Assembly (NCBI RefSeq): GCF_006538345.1 | Contig: NZ_BJKL01000005.1 | Span: 1 to 64,000 of the forward strand | DNA length: 64,000 nucleotides | Origin: Alteromonas sp. KUL49 | GTDB taxonomy: Bacteria > Pseudomonadota > Gammaproteobacteria > Enterobacterales > Alteromonadaceae | Reading direction: 5' to 3' | In this document: in pieces, positions 1 through 9,517 of the stretch | Layout of the letters: every line of letters starts with the position of its first letter | How positions within the stretch are numbered: the first letter of the stretch is position 1 | Notes under the pieces: generated by a model | What the model was told of the DNA's origin: nothing | The model's input: the letters and a program-made list of their open reading frames with translations, nothing else | Database searches by the model: none | Program-made: the position numbers and the translations under genes

Positions 1-10
1 CCATCATACT

Positions 11-28
11 TGTACGATATTTCTTACA
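11..28 (+). promoter_or_regulatory. GacA/UvrY-type activator box upstream of csrB
   Basis: The 18-base imperfect palindrome TGTACGATATTTCTTACA differs at one half-site position from the TGTAAG-N6-CTTACA consensus bound by the GacA/UvrY response regulator upstream of csrB/rsmZ-type RNAs. It lies about 165-180 bases before the probable RNA start, a distance typical for these genes. Assignment rests on motif and context; binding is inferred. Confidence 0.65.
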
Positions 29-192
29 AAAAGTACGATATCGCGCTTTTTTCTGCATGATTTTTTTATACTAAAGTATAAAGTTATTGATTTTTAAGGT
101 TTTTTGTTTTAGACGAAAGTCGTAACAAATTTGAAATAAAAAACTTTGAATTCCTAGTAGCGTCGATTATTGGGCGCGATATTATAAATCCA

Positions 193-768
193 GTCACAGG
201 GAATACACGACGAGTCAGGACGACACGAAGGATGAACTGGACAACTCAGGATGAGCTTTCCAAACAGGAGTTTGGACATGAGGAATGTGCAAGATGCACA
301 AACAAATGGAAGTGTGTCACATGGATGTAGTGTAAGGATACTAAGATTATCTTGCAAGGTGGCAAGATAGTGCAAGGAGCACAAACATCTAGGTATGGAA
401 GACTGTGGCATGATGCCCTGTACAAAGGATTTATGGACGATACCGAGCGCGCTCGGCTGGACACCCTAAGGACGGGAAGACTGTTTAAGGATTAGCAGTT
501 ACATATGGAATAAAGGAAAAGGGAGTACTGACGGAGTTTAGTCAAGGACAACCTCAGGAAGAGGAATGCCGCACGGAGGATGTGTGGTTATGAAAGGATA
601 AAAGGAAAGGGACCTACTTAAGGATAAGTGGCTCACACAGGATGATGTGAGAAAAGAAGGAAAGGGGCGTATACGGATTTTAATCGGGAAGATTTTAGTT
701 GCAATGGAACGCAGAGAAGGAAGCTCAAAATTTTGGAAAAAGGGTGGCTTGTAAGCCACCCTTTTTTT
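193..768 (+). ncRNA. csrB: CsrB-family CsrA-sequestering small RNA
   Basis: Noncoding RNA expected to bind and titrate the translational regulator CsrA. About 39 GGA triplets, many as AGGA or CAGGAT, occur in roughly 576 bases. Several sit in hairpin loops: 245-255 (CTC/GAG), 259-276 (TCCAAAC-AGGA-GTTTGGA), 569-587 (CCGCAC/GTGTGG around GGAGGAT), 614-631 (CTACTTA-AGGA-TAAGTGG) and 632-651 (CTCACA/TGTGAG). A TATTATAAAT -10 region lies at 180-189, without a good -35, which fits activator dependence. The RNA ends in a strong intrinsic terminator. In E. coli csrB also lies beside yqcC. The E. coli RNA is about 370 nt with about 18-22 motifs, so this one is unusually large. The 5' end is approximate (190-200). 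Short minus-strand reading frames here have no protein-like features. Confidence 0.88.
742..768 (+). terminator. Intrinsic terminator of csrB
   Basis: Perfect 9-bp stem GGGTGGCTT / AAGCCACCC with a two-base GT spacer (the inner pairs open to form the loop), followed by seven T. It ends the CsrB-like RNA. Confidence 0.9.
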
Positions 769-791
769 ATTTCACGCTTACTAATGTTTCA

Positions 792-1097
792 CTACGAAAT
801 TTTGTATGCAGGTAATTCGGTTCGAATGATTTTGTTACCAATAAGTTCTACCTCGCCAGTATAAGCATCCTCGCCATTGCTCGAAAACTCGAAGTAGTAT
901 GTACTTCTCCAATCCATCTTGCCTGAACCAAAACTGAGTGTGCTTTTTTTCCGAGCTACGCTGATTAACTGTAAGTGCTGTTGGTCACAGTAAGTGGCCA
1001 AATAGCGTTTGGTCATCTCAGAGATACTGCGTATCCGCCAAAATTGAAATGCAACGAAGCTAATGACGAGTAATACGCAGAGATCAAATAGATTCAC
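792..1097 (-). CDS. DUF3301 family small membrane-anchored protein
   Basis: A 101-residue protein of unknown function. One hydrophobic N-terminal segment (about residues 3-20) is followed by a basic soluble domain with the conserved pattern ..WRSTYYFEFSS-G.. typical of DUF3301 proteins of Vibrio, Shewanella and Alteromonas. It starts with GTG overlapping the TAG stop of the upstream DUF3549 gene (TAGTG), so the two are translationally coupled. It faces the csrB terminator tail-to-tail. The family name is from recognition of the sequence pattern; no biochemical role is known to me. Confidence 0.75.
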   Translation of the reverse strand: MNLFDLCVLLVISFVAFQFWRIRSISEMTKRYLATYCDQQHLQLISVARKKSTLSFGSGKMDWRSTYYFEFSSNGEDAYTGEVELIGNKIIRTELPAYKIS

Positions 1098-2155
1098 TAG
1101 GCACCTCTGGTGTTTGAAAATAAATGGCCAATGGCTTTTGCCAAAGTATCACTGCGTTCTGGTGTTCTAAGCATTGCCAGTACGCTATCTCGAAGTGATG
1201 GGACCTGAACAAGATCAGAAAAAAGGCCAATGAACAATTCGCCTTTGTGTCCATGATGTTCATCAGCCTCGGCCGCAGCTTCAAAGAAAAGTAGTAATAT
1301 TGCGTCATTGAACTGATTGAAATGGCGAGCCGCAATAACACTTAAAACGTCCACGCGAATAGCGTGCTCAGAGTTGAGTAGTTCAACCAACGAGGTTTGA
1401 ATCAATTCTGAGGCACTTGATGTGCCAAGTCCCGCAAGTGCCTCTATACAAAAATCGCCACTGATCGCTAGCGCATCGATAAAAGCAGTAATGATAACGT
1501 CTTGTTTCGGAAGACTCTCGCTTGCCCGCATGAGGGTGTTTTTGAATTCAGGCGCATACAATGAAAAGTTCTTTGCTACTCGCTGTGCCGTATTTGTATC
1601 GTCTAGACAAACAGATACATCTGCAACCGCCTGAATTGAAAGACCTCTCCAATCTGCTACTTGGGGGGCATCTATGTAAGCCATGACATGTTGCGACGAT
1701 GAAGAGGGCGGCTCAACATTAAACTCCTTTTTTACAAACCCGTTGAATTGTGCCATTTGAGATTGAGTTGGCACAAAGGAATAAGGGTTGTCGGGTAACT
1801 GTTGTGCCTTCTCGGTGTCTTCTGAAATACTTTGTCCGAGGGCGTCTACAATTATCTGCAAAAAGTGATTTCGTGCCGCACTCATCACCAAGCCCTGTTC
1901 GTCTACAGGAAATTTCAGAAACCAGATATAGTGGTTTTCCGACGCATTTTTATTCCAAAAAACAATGCCAAACCATGCGTGCTTTTGACGAGGGTAGGGG
2001 GCACACACCAAACCATTTTCAATGTCTAGAAACGTTTGAGTATCAACCTTTGATAAGCCGCGGCCCATATCAAAGACACAGTACTCTGTGCCTGCGTGTA
2101 GCAGAAATTCACTGACAGAGTTAATGCTCTGGTTTTGCATAGTTGAGTTTCCCAT
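1097..2155 (-). CDS. DUF3549 family protein
   Basis: A soluble protein of about 352 residues, uncharacterised, seen next to yqcC/truC in marine gammaproteobacteria and usually paired with DUF3301 as here. No signal peptide or membrane segment is seen; the C-terminal half is helical, alanine- and leucine-rich and could be a repeat-like scaffold. I chose ATG at 2155; TTG at 2161 or ATG at 2140 are possible, and no convincing ribosome binding site decides. It is divergent from yqcC with a 76-base shared promoter region. Confidence 0.75.
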   Translation of the reverse strand: MGNSTMQNQSINSVSEFLLHAGTEYCVFDMGRGLSKVDTQTFLDIENGLVCAPYPRQKHAWFGIVFWNKNASENHYIWFLKFPVDEQGLVMSAARNHFLQIIVDALGQSISEDTEKAQQLPDNPYSFVPTQSQMAQFNGFVKKEFNVEPPSSSSQHVMAYIDAPQVADWRGLSIQAVADVSVCLDDTNTAQRVAKNFSLYAPEFKNTLMRASESLPKQDVIITAFIDALAISGDFCIEALAGLGTSSASELIQTSLVELLNSEHAIRVDVLSVIAARHFNQFNDAILLLFFEAAAEADEHHGHKGELFIGLFSDLVQVPSLRDSVLAMLRTPERSDTLAKAIGHLFSNTRGA

Positions 2156-2190
2156 TGACAAAAAACGCCCAAGTTTACCACGCTCTCATG

Positions 2191-2196
2191 TATAAT
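2191..2196 (+). promoter_or_regulatory. -10 element upstream of yqcC
   Basis: A consensus TATAAT lies 36 bases before the yqcC ATG in the divergent intergenic region. No convincing -35 hexamer is present at normal spacing, so strength is uncertain. Confidence 0.45.
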
Positions 2197-2231
2197 CCCC
2201 ATCCGAAATTTCAAGGGTAGAAGATAGAATA

Positions 2232-2519
2232 ATGAGCAAAAATGTTGGTGCAAAGCGTATGACGGAGTCATTATTCGCTCTTACTGAAGCTTTGAAAGCG
2301 AACGACTTATGGCCCTCTAGAGAGCCCACACCTTATGAATTAGCGAGTACAGTACCGTTCTCTGTGGATCGACTTCAATTTAACGAATGGCTCGCTTTTG
2401 TATTTTGTCCAAAGTTGTTGGAGCTTATTGAACAAGACAAGGATATCCCTGCGATGGCGATTACACCCGCGTTAGACGTTTATTTACCAGACTGTCCGTA
2501 TGATGTGAAAAAGGCATAG
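2232..2519 (+). CDS. yqcC: YqcC family protein (DUF446)
   Basis: A 95-residue soluble protein matching the small helical YqcC/DUF446 family (motifs ..LWP...P.. and ..F.EWLAFVF.PKL..LI..). Its function is unknown. In E. coli, yqcC is co-transcribed with truC and yqcA, the same order seen here, and lies close to csrB. The ATG follows a GGTAGAAGATAG region that gives a weak Shine-Dalgarno match. Confidence 0.85.
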   Translation: MSKNVGAKRMTESLFALTEALKANDLWPSREPTPYELASTVPFSVDRLQFNEWLAFVFCPKLLELIEQDKDIPAMAITPALDVYLPDCPYDVKKA

Positions 2520-2562
2520 AAGCGATGGACACTCTCTCTTTGGGTAGTAATTAGGAACCGCG

Positions 2563-3294
2563 GTGTTAGATATTCTTTATCAAGACGAATTTATAGTTGC
2601 AGTAAACAAACCTCCTGGATTATTAGTTCATCGAAGCCCCATAGATAAGCATGAAACACAATTTGCTGTCCAAACCTTAAGAGATCAGATTGGGCAACAC
2701 GTATTTCCTGCTCACAGACTTGATAGGCCTACCTCGGGCGTATTGCTTTTCAGCACGAGTGGCGCGTTGGCCGCTGAACTGGGTAAGCAGATGATGGAAA
2801 AAGCCGTGGTAAAAGAATATCACGCACTCGTTCGAGGTTTTGTTCACGGGACTGGTATTGTTGACTATGCACTTAAATATCGATACGACAAAATAGCGGA
2901 CAAACACAAACGTCCACAGCAGCCGCCTCAGCCCGCCACCACTATGTATTCGGTGATGAAGCGTTTCGAAATCCCCGTACCTGTGGGTAAATATCAGTCA
3001 GCGCGATATTCTCTCGTTAAACTAAACCCATCGACGGGGCGTAAACACCAGTTGCGTAGGCACATGGTTCATCTTCGTCACCCGATCTTGGGGGATACCA
3101 CTCACGGAGATGGTAAACAGAATAAATTTTTGCGAGAGCACTTTGGTTTCACCAATTTGGCCTTAACTTGTACCAAGATGGGATTTCTACACCCAGTATC
3201 CAACAACTGGGTTGAAATTAGCGCGCCTTTCCATGCAGAGATGCAAAGGCTATTGTCAGCGTTGAACGATTTTGATGTAACTGCCTCTCAATAG
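2563..3294 (+). CDS. truC: tRNA pseudouridine(65) synthase TruC
   Basis: A 243-residue RluA-family pseudouridine synthase that converts U65 of certain tRNAs to pseudouridine. The signature HRLDRPTSG (residues 51-59) carries the catalytic Asp54; the later block ..STGRKHQLRRHM.. is the usual second RluA motif. The start is GTG, set by an AGGAA Shine-Dalgarno 5-6 bases upstream and by stop codons just before it. It lies between yqcC and yqcA in a small tRNA/flavodoxin operon. Confidence 0.9.
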   Translation: MLDILYQDEFIVAVNKPPGLLVHRSPIDKHETQFAVQTLRDQIGQHVFPAHRLDRPTSGVLLFSTSGALAAELGKQMMEKAVVKEYHALVRGFVHGTGIVDYALKYRYDKIADKHKRPQQPPQPATTMYSVMKRFEIPVPVGKYQSARYSLVKLNPSTGRKHQLRRHMVHLRHPILGDTTHGDGKQNKFLREHFGFTNLALTCTKMGFLHPVSNNWVEISAPFHAEMQRLLSALNDFDVTASQ

Positions 3295-3342
3295 GCAGCT
3301 ACGAAAAATAAAGAATACAGAACATATATTAGAGGTATAGCA

Positions 3343-3792
3343 ATGGCGACATTGAAAATTATTGCGGGAACAGTTTACGGTAATGCACAACACGTAGCTG
3401 AACAAGTCGAAGAACATTTAGCAAGTAAAGGCGTTGATGTAGAGTTGGAAAGTGATCCGTCGGTAGATGATTTCACCGGTGCCGATGCAATCTTGGTCAT
3501 TACCTCTACCACTGGGCAAGGTGATATTCCACCTAACTTAGAGTTTGTCTTTTCTGACTTAAAAGATGATGCCCCTTCGCTCGAAGGAAAGCCTTTCGCA
3601 GTAGCGGCACTGGGTGATAGTAGTTACGGTGAAAGTTTTTGCGGAGCTGGCAAACAGTTTCACGCGCTATTATCAGAGCTTCAGGGTAATCCAGTGGCTG
3701 ACATGCTAGAAGTTGATGCTATTGAGACCCTTGAGCCAGAAAAAGATGTAGTTGAGTGGGTGGGTGGTATTAGCGACAAGCTCGTTGGTTAA
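3343..3792 (+). CDS. yqcA: Flavodoxin, YqcA/MioC type
   Basis: A 149-residue FMN-binding flavodoxin-fold protein and probable small electron carrier in the cytoplasm. Visible FMN-binding segments are the phosphate loop GTVYGNAQHVAE (residues 9-20), the STTGQGDIPPN loop and ALGDSSYGESFCGA. Length and sequence fit the short-chain YqcA/MioC group, whose members support biotin synthase or tRNA-modifying radical enzymes in enterobacteria. Its place after truC matches E. coli. The exact partner here is not known. Confidence 0.85.
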   Translation: MATLKIIAGTVYGNAQHVAEQVEEHLASKGVDVELESDPSVDDFTGADAILVITSTTGQGDIPPNLEFVFSDLKDDAPSLEGKPFAVAALGDSSYGESFCGAGKQFHALLSELQGNPVADMLEVDAIETLEPEKDVVEWVGGISDKLVG

Positions 3793-3845
3793 CCTAACAT
3801 CAATAAAGTGGTAGCCGCACAGGAGTGCGCGGCTACCAAGGCTAA

Positions 3846-4669
3846 TTACTCTGCGCCTCGAAGTAGTGCATTAATGCCTACTTTAGCACGAGTTTTTGCG
3901 TCTACCTTTTTCACAATAATAGCTGCGTATAGGCTGTATTTACCGTCTTTACTTGGTAGGTTACCTGACACTACAACAGAGCCCGCAGGTACACGTCCGT
4001 AGTGAACTTCACCTGTTTCACGGTCGTAAATGCGTGTGCTTTGACCGATATAAACACCCATTGAAATTACTGAGCCCTCTTCAACAATAACACCCTCTAC
4101 GATTTCTGAGCGCGCACCGATAAAGCAGTTATCTTCAATAATAGTTGGGTTTGCTTGCAATGGCTCAAGAACGCCGCCAATGCCAACACCACCTGAAAGG
4201 TGAACGTTTTTACCGATTTGAGCACATGAGCCAACCGTCGCCCACGTGTCTACCATAGTACCCTCGTCAACGAACGCACCAATGTTTACGTAAGATGGCA
4301 TTACCACAGCGTTTTTACCAACAAAGGTTCCGGTTCTTACTGCCGCAGGTGGAACAATGCGAACGCCGTCAGCCGCGAATTGCTCTGCAGTGTAGTCGGT
4401 ATATTTTAGTGGAACCTTATCGTAAAAGCGGCTCTCAGCGCCATCGATAACTTCGTTATTGTGTAAACGGAAAAAAGTAACACCGCTTTTTTCAACCACT
4501 GGTGAACAACCCATTCACCAGCAATTTTTTCTGCCACACGCGCTTCGCCGCGATTCAGCATAGCAATGGCATCTGCCACTGCTTGCTTAACTTCCTGAGG
4601 CGCCGCATCAGGACTGATCTGGTCACGATTTTCAAAGGCTTCTTCAATAATGGCTTTCAATTCATTCAT
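3846..4669 (-). pseudogene. dapD: dapD, tetrahydrodipicolinate N-succinyltransferase, frameshifted
   Basis: DapD succinylates tetrahydrodipicolinate in the succinylase branch of lysine and diaminopimelate synthesis. Residues 1-65 (from ATG at 4669, ending ..[10 protein letters not shown]) are in one frame; the rest, starting ..[21 protein letters not shown] and running through the left-handed beta-helix hexapeptide repeats to ..[10 protein letters not shown], is in another. The break is at the A6 run 4471-4476 (T6 on the coding strand). One extra base there gives 825 nt, a 274-residue protein, exactly the usual DapD length. The gene overlaps the glnD stop by four bases (ATGA). Loss of this normally essential step would be surprising, so a sequencing error is at least as likely as a real mutation. 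Confidence 0.85.
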
Positions 4670-7317
4670 GGTATTGTGATATCTTCAAGTTGATCGAGTT
4701 TAAGTAAAATACGTTTTTTAAGAGCGACTTGTTGCTCTTGAGTAAGTGCATGACCTTCGTCGTTACTTACTATGAAAATGTCCTCAGCACGCTCACCAAT
4801 AGTGGAGATTTTCGCCAGTTTCAAGGTGACGTGCTCATCGACAAAAGCGTGACCTATTTTGGCGAGTATCCCTGGCGCATCCAGAGCTTCAAGTTCCACC
4901 AAAGTAGCGTCATCACCTAACGTGAAAAAGCGGATCTTGATGGGCACATCAAGTTGTCGCATTTGCCGAGAAAGTTTGCGTTTATTTTCGTGTTTCCTAC
5001 CCGGCTTCTCTACCTGAGTGATAATCGCTTTTTCTAACGATTTTTGACGAGACTCAGATGCTAAGCGGTTGCCATCCTGTTCCAAAATAAGCAGGCTGTC
5101 AAATACGTAACCATCGCGAGTAACAGTAATACTCGCATCGTGAATAGAGCAATTGCGGCTATCTAATACAGATGCAACTTGGGCGAACAGCGCGGGCCTA
5201 TCTTTGCCGTATAACAGTATTTCTGTACCACCTTTTGCGAGCTCATCATTCGCTTTGACTAAGAGAGCATCGGTTTCATCTGTCAGCCAATCTGCCTGTG
5301 CATTGATAATTTCTTCGGTATGCCAAGCGATTTGATTAGGTTTAAATCGAACGAAGTAATCATCATCTAGACGCGCCCATAGCGTTTCCACGGCAACGGC
5401 ATTGAGCTTTCTTTCGAGCAACATTTGTAACGCTTGGGCTTTGTGATCATCTGAGCGTTCTTTTATCGTTGCTCTGCACTGTAATCCATTATCTAGTGCT
5501 TTTTGTGTCATTAAGTAAAGTTCGCGAAGCAGAGAAGCTTTCCAATCGTTCCATAAGTTATCATTGGTTGCACGAATGTCAGCCAGTGTTAGCGTGTACA
5601 ACAAATTTAGATGATTGTGACTTTTCACCGCACTCGCAAATTCACTGATAACTTCAGGGTCGTAAATGTCACGACGCTGTGCAACCACCGACATCAATAA
5701 GTGATTTTCAACCAGCCAGCTGATCATAGCCGCGTCGTCTTTTGCTACGCTATGGCGTTCGCAAAACGCCGCAACATCGACTGCTCCAAGAGTGGAATGA
5801 TCGCCATTTCGACCTTTTGCAATATCATGAAATATAGCGGCGATGTAGATGATTTCAGGTTTATCTAAATTCTTACAAATTCTGCCGCAGCGTGGAAACT
5901 CAACATTGTCATCACTAAAATAATGGTTTACATGTTTCACCAGACGGTGGGTGTGCTCATCCACAGTGTAAGCATGGAATAAGTCAAATTGCATCAACCC
6001 GACAATTGCGTCCCACTCTGGTAGATAAGCGCTGAGAATACGGTACTGATACATCACATCCCAAGCAAAGTCGAAAAACTTGGGTTGACGGAATAACCGC
6101 ATTATTTTTTCGCGACACTCTGGGCGCTCTACAAAATACTCACCTTTGTAACGTCTTCGAGCGTTTCGAAGTTGTCGAATACAGTCTGTAGTTAGTCCCT
6201 TCACTTCGGGCGTTGTCGCTATTACATGAAGGAAATCCAGTACAGACTCAGGCGTGTTAAAAACATCTTCTCTTCGCGGAGAGATTAGCGTGTCTTGCAA
6301 TTCGTAATCTGCGTCTATTACCTTTGCTCGAGGCACACTGAGGTTGAGCATGTCGTGCTTGAAACGTTGCAGAAGCATTTGATTGAGTTCGTTAACTTGA
6401 CCAACTACGCGGAAAAAGTCACGCATCATTTTCTCTACAGAACGCTTGCCTTCTTCTCCGTAACCCATCAGCTTAGCGACTTCAGGTTGATAATCAAATA
6501 GCAAGCGGTTTTCGCTGCGACCAGAAGTTAAATGCAGAGCGGCCCGCATGCGCCACAAATGCATACGGCAGGCGATAAGTTCGCTGTGTTCTTCTTCAGT
6601 GAAGTAACCGTGGCCGACTAAGTTCCAGCCGTCGTATTCTTTAAAATGCTTTTTTGCAACCCAACCAATTGACTGAATATCTCGAAGGCAGCCAGGATTC
6701 TCTTTAATATTTGGCTCTAGGTTGTAGGCTGTGCCATTAAACTTTAAATGGCGATTTTTCTGTTCTTCATACTTAGCACTGAAGAATGCTTTGCTTGACC
6801 ATGCACTCTTGCTATTGACACTGTCCCATAGATCACTGAAAACAGTCTCGCTGCCACACAACAGGCGACTCTCAACGAGATTGGTTGCAATGGTAATATC
6901 GCCTTTTGCTTGCTTAACGGTTTCTTTGATGGTCCTGACAGACTGGCCAACATCTAATTTGATGTCCCATAAAAGCGTGATGAATTGGCTGATTTTTTCT
7001 TGAACGTCAGGTTTTAAACTGCGCTTACTGACAATCAGGAGATCGATATCAGAATGGGGTTGTAAATGACCGCGACCGTAACCGCCAACGGCGCACAAGG
7101 ACAAATCGTTTACTTGGTCTAAGCCGTACAAGCGCCATAGATGACAGAGAAGGGCGTCTACGAATTGTGCACGACCGGTGACCAGTTGATTCACCGGCGT
7201 GTCAGCAAAAGCTGACGTTAGCCATTCGTAGCTGTCGGTAATACATTGTTTGATTGCAGGTAAGTCTTGCACAGAAACAATGTTTTCTACACGTTCTATA
7301 AGTGATGGGAGTGCCAA
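4666..7317 (-). CDS. glnD: Bifunctional uridylyltransferase/uridylyl-removing enzyme GlnD
   Basis: An 883-residue sensor of glutamine that adds UMP to, or removes it from, PII proteins and so controls nitrogen assimilation. The nucleotidyltransferase domain shows GGYGRG (78-83) and the metal-binding DID (90-92). An HD hydrolase domain with ..[14 protein letters not shown].. follows near residues 460-580, and two ACT domains fill the last ~180 residues (..[30 protein letters not shown].. and ..[17 protein letters not shown]..). Full length. Its stop overlaps the dapD start, giving a glnD-dapD operon downstream of map, as in many gammaproteobacteria. Confidence 0.95.
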   Translation of the reverse strand: MALPSLIERVENIVSVQDLPAIKQCITDSYEWLTSAFADTPVNQLVTGRAQFVDALLCHLWRLYGLDQVNDLSLCAVGGYGRGHLQPHSDIDLLIVSKRSLKPDVQEKISQFITLLWDIKLDVGQSVRTIKETVKQAKGDITIATNLVESRLLCGSETVFSDLWDSVNSKSAWSSKAFFSAKYEEQKNRHLKFNGTAYNLEPNIKENPGCLRDIQSIGWVAKKHFKEYDGWNLVGHGYFTEEEHSELIACRMHLWRMRAALHLTSGRSENRLLFDYQPEVAKLMGYGEEGKRSVEKMMRDFFRVVGQVNELNQMLLQRFKHDMLNLSVPRAKVIDADYELQDTLISPRREDVFNTPESVLDFLHVIATTPEVKGLTTDCIRQLRNARRRYKGEYFVERPECREKIMRLFRQPKFFDFAWDVMYQYRILSAYLPEWDAIVGLMQFDLFHAYTVDEHTHRLVKHVNHYFSDDNVEFPRCGRICKNLDKPEIIYIAAIFHDIAKGRNGDHSTLGAVDVAAFCERHSVAKDDAAMISWLVENHLLMSVVAQRRDIYDPEVISEFASAVKSHNHLNLLYTLTLADIRATNDNLWNDWKASLLRELYLMTQKALDNGLQCRATIKERSDDHKAQALQMLLERKLNAVAVETLWARLDDDYFVRFKPNQIAWHTEEIINAQADWLTDETDALLVKANDELAKGGTEILLYGKDRPALFAQVASVLDSRNCSIHDASITVTRDGYVFDSLLILEQDGNRLASESRQKSLEKAIITQVEKPGRKHENKRKLSRQMRQLDVPIKIRFFTLGDDATLVELEALDAPGILAKIGHAFVDEHVTLKLAKISTIGERAEDIFIVSNDEGHALTQEQQVALKKRILLKLDQLEDITIP

Positions 7318-7497
7318 ATCGACCTTCTTACTATTACATCTATTTAACCGGGACGAAAGATACCACGAATCAATAATAGGATCAGCGCATAATTGTGCGG
7401 AAAACGACGGGAATATGTGAATAAATATAAGAAAAAGTTATATTTAATTGCAGCAATGACACGCCGAAGTCAAGAGTGACGACGGCGTATATTCGGG

Positions 7498-8304
7498 TTA
7501 GCTGTGAGAAATCACTCTAGGAAGGTCTTCTTCTTCTCTCAGTGTGAGGACTTCTACGCCAGTTTCAGTAACCAGTAGAGTGTGCTCCCATTGCGCACTC
7601 AAGCTTCTATCTTTTGTGACTACCGTCCATTGGTCTGGTAATACTTTTGAGTAGCGCTTTCCGGCATTTACCATAGGCTCTATGGTGAAACACATGCCTG
7701 GTTCTAAAGTCTCTCCTGTTCCAGGGCGACCGTAGTGAACGATTTGCGGCTCTTCATGAAAACTTGCGCCTATACCGTGGCCGCAATATTCCCTCACTAC
7801 AGAGTAGTTGTGTGCTTCAGCATGCGTCTGGCAAATGTGGCCGATGTCACCCAAGCGCATACCTGGTTTAACTTGTTTGATTGCTTTGTATAAACACTCT
7901 TGCGTAATACGGATGAGTCGCTCAGCCAAAATGCTTGGTTTACCTACCACAAGCATTTTGGATGTATCACCGTGATAGCCATCTTTGATGACAGTGACGT
8001 CTATATTGATGATGTCACCGTCTTTTAGTTTCTTATCAGACGGGATACCGTGACAAATACAGTGATTTACTGACGTACAGATAGACTTTGGAAAAGGCGG
8101 ATGGCCATAATTAAGTGGAGCAGGCGTTGCTTTCTGTACGTTCACAATGTAATCGTGACAAATCGTATTTAGTTCGTCTGTGGTTACACCTTTTTTCACG
8201 TGAGGCGTGATCATTGTTAGTACTTCAGCAGCCAATTTCCCGGCTACGCGCATTTTTTCAATTTCTTCTGGAGTTTTAATTATTGCTGCCACAGGGTCTC
8301 TCAA
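7498..8304 (-). CDS. map: Methionine aminopeptidase type I
   Basis: A 268-residue enzyme that removes the initiator methionine from nascent proteins. All five dinuclear metal ligands of the type Ia family are visible: D102, D113, H176, E209 and E240, each five residues later than in E. coli Map, plus the substrate-binding His in ..CHGIPSD... It is divergent from rpsB with a 359-base intergenic region, the arrangement found across gammaproteobacteria. The 180-base gap to glnD has an ACGCCG/CGGCGT inverted repeat (7461-7488) but no T-run. Confidence 0.95.
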   Translation of the reverse strand: MRDPVAAIIKTPEEIEKMRVAGKLAAEVLTMITPHVKKGVTTDELNTICHDYIVNVQKATPAPLNYGHPPFPKSICTSVNHCICHGIPSDKKLKDGDIINIDVTVIKDGYHGDTSKMLVVGKPSILAERLIRITQECLYKAIKQVKPGMRLGDIGHICQTHAEAHNYSVVREYCGHGIGASFHEEPQIVHYGRPGTGETLEPGMCFTIEPMVNAGKRYSKVLPDQWTVVTKDRSLSAQWEHTLLVTETGVEVLTLREEEDLPRVISHS

Positions 8305-8477
8305 GTTAAATCAATCTACGAATCACCCAACAAAATTACGTTCAATGTTGGACTAATTGCTTTATATGGTAGCGCTTAGTCGCATTTGTGTATAGTTAAA
8401 CGCGATGCAGCCTACGTTAAATCAGACTGCCTAGCGCCCAAAAGTGATTAAAAGTTAGTTCCTAATTTGGGTATTTC

Positions 8478-8506
8478 TTGTGTATCTGGATTCCTTATGG
8501 TATAAA
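8478..8506 (+). promoter_or_regulatory. rpsB promoter
   Basis: TTGTGT (8478-8483) and TATAAA (8501-8506) are separated by exactly 17 bases, followed by a GCGCGCGC discriminator typical of stringently controlled ribosomal promoters. The start is expected near 8513, giving a leader of about 150 nt before rpsB. Confidence 0.6.
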
Positions 8507-8512
8507 GCGCGC

Positions 8513-8663
8513 GCTGAAATCTGTTGTCGATAGTGATAGCGGATTTTAAGTACATTAATTTTATTTAAAACACACATATACCATGACCGCGTATCGGGGT
8601 GTTCGGCCAAGGCTGGATCGATACTAGGGGTATATGGAGGCCTAACCCCAAGAGGAAATTAAA
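8513..8663 (+). promoter_or_regulatory. rpsB leader, probable S2 autoregulatory structure
   Basis: The untranslated leader folds into a nested long-range stem: GGGGT (8596-8600) with ACCCC (8645-8649), and inside it GGCC (8605-8608) with GGCC (8639-8642). A small ATAC/GTAT hairpin lies within. The structure ends directly before the AAGAGGA ribosome binding site. This fits the known feedback repression of rpsB-tsf by ribosomal protein S2; that regulation is inferred here from position and fold. Confidence 0.55.
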
Positions 8664-9395
8664 ATGGCAAATGTTTCAATGCGTGACATGCTGAAAGCCG
8701 GTGTGCATTTCGGTCACCAAACTCGTTACTGGAACCCAAAGATGAAACCTTACATCTTTGGCGCTCGCAACAAAGTTCATATCATTAACTTGGAAAAAAC
8801 TGTTCCATTGTTTAATGGTGCGCTTAACTACTTATCTGGCGTAGCTTCTAAGAAAGGCAAAGTACTTTTCGTAGGCACAAAGCGTGCAGCTGGCGAAGCA
8901 GTGAAAGAAGCGGCACTTAAGTGTGACCAATTCTACGTAAACAAGCGTTGGTTGGGTGGTATGTTGACTAACTGGAAAACAGTTCGTCAATCAATCAAGC
9001 GTCTTAAAGACCTTGAGCAGCAAAGCCAAGACGGTACTTTCGAAAAGCTAACCAAAAAAGAAGCGCTAATGCTTCAGCGTGAAATGGACAAGCTTGAAAG
9101 CAGCCTTGGTGGTATCAAAGACATGGGTGGCCTTCCAGACGCTATCTTTGTTATCGATGCTGACCACGAGCACATTGCTGTTACTGAAGCACGTAACCTT
9201 GGCATCCCTGTAATTGGTGTTGTAGATACAAACTCTAACCCAGACGGTGTTGATTACATCATTCCTGGTAACGACGATGCGATCCGTGCGATCCAGTTGT
9301 ATCTAAATGCTGCAGCTGATGCAATCACTCAAGGCCGCGAAAGCAACCTTGAAGTACAAGCAGAACAAGACGACTTCGTAGAAGCGGCTGAGTAA
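8664..9395 (+). CDS. rpsB: 30S ribosomal protein S2
   Basis: A 243-residue structural protein of the small ribosomal subunit, needed together with S1 for mRNA binding. The start [25 protein letters not shown] is cut here to its hallmark [15 protein letters not shown]; further S2 blocks are [11 protein letters not shown] and ..[23 protein letters not shown]. The acidic C-terminal tail is usual. It heads the rpsB-tsf-pyrH-frr run and is preceded by a strong promoter and structured leader. Confidence 0.98.
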   Translation: MANVSMRDMLKAGVHFGHQTRYWNPKMKPYIFGARNKVHIINLEKTVPLFNGALNYLSGVASKKGKVLFVGTKRAAGEAVKEAALKCDQFYVNKRWLGGMLTNWKTVRQSIKRLKDLEQQSQDGTFEKLTKKEALMLQREMDKLESSLGGIKDMGGLPDAIFVIDADHEHIAVTEARNLGIPVIGVVDTNSNPDGVDYIIPGNDDAIRAIQLYLNAAADAITQGRESNLEVQAEQDDFVEAAE

Positions 9396-9459
9396 TGCAC
9401 TGTACTGCACTGTCATAGAGTAATCACATGGCAGTGCTACAATACACTATGTATTGAGA

Positions 9460-9479
9460 GGGGCGACATCGCCCCTTTT
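9460..9479 (+). terminator. rpsB-tsf intergenic attenuator/terminator
   Basis: Seven-bp stem GGGGCGA / TCGCCCC with a two-base CA spacer, so the inner pairs probably open, followed by TTTT. The T-run is short, so partial readthrough into tsf is likely, consistent with more S2 transcript than EF-Ts transcript. Confidence 0.65.
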
Positions 9480-9517
9480 ACCTACTGAATTTAAATTAAA
9501 TGCTGAGGAATTGAAAA

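Noticed and set aside
154-759. Minus-strand reading frames of 72-85 codons across the csrB region
   Set aside because: They are rich in Cys, Ser and Pro, have no ribosome binding sites, and arise because the RNA is full of GGA (TCC on the other strand).
4460-4485. Programmed -1 frameshift in dapD
   Set aside because: The T6 run allows slippage, but I see no clear slippery heptamer with a stimulatory hairpin and no dapD family precedent; an indel error or mutation is simpler.
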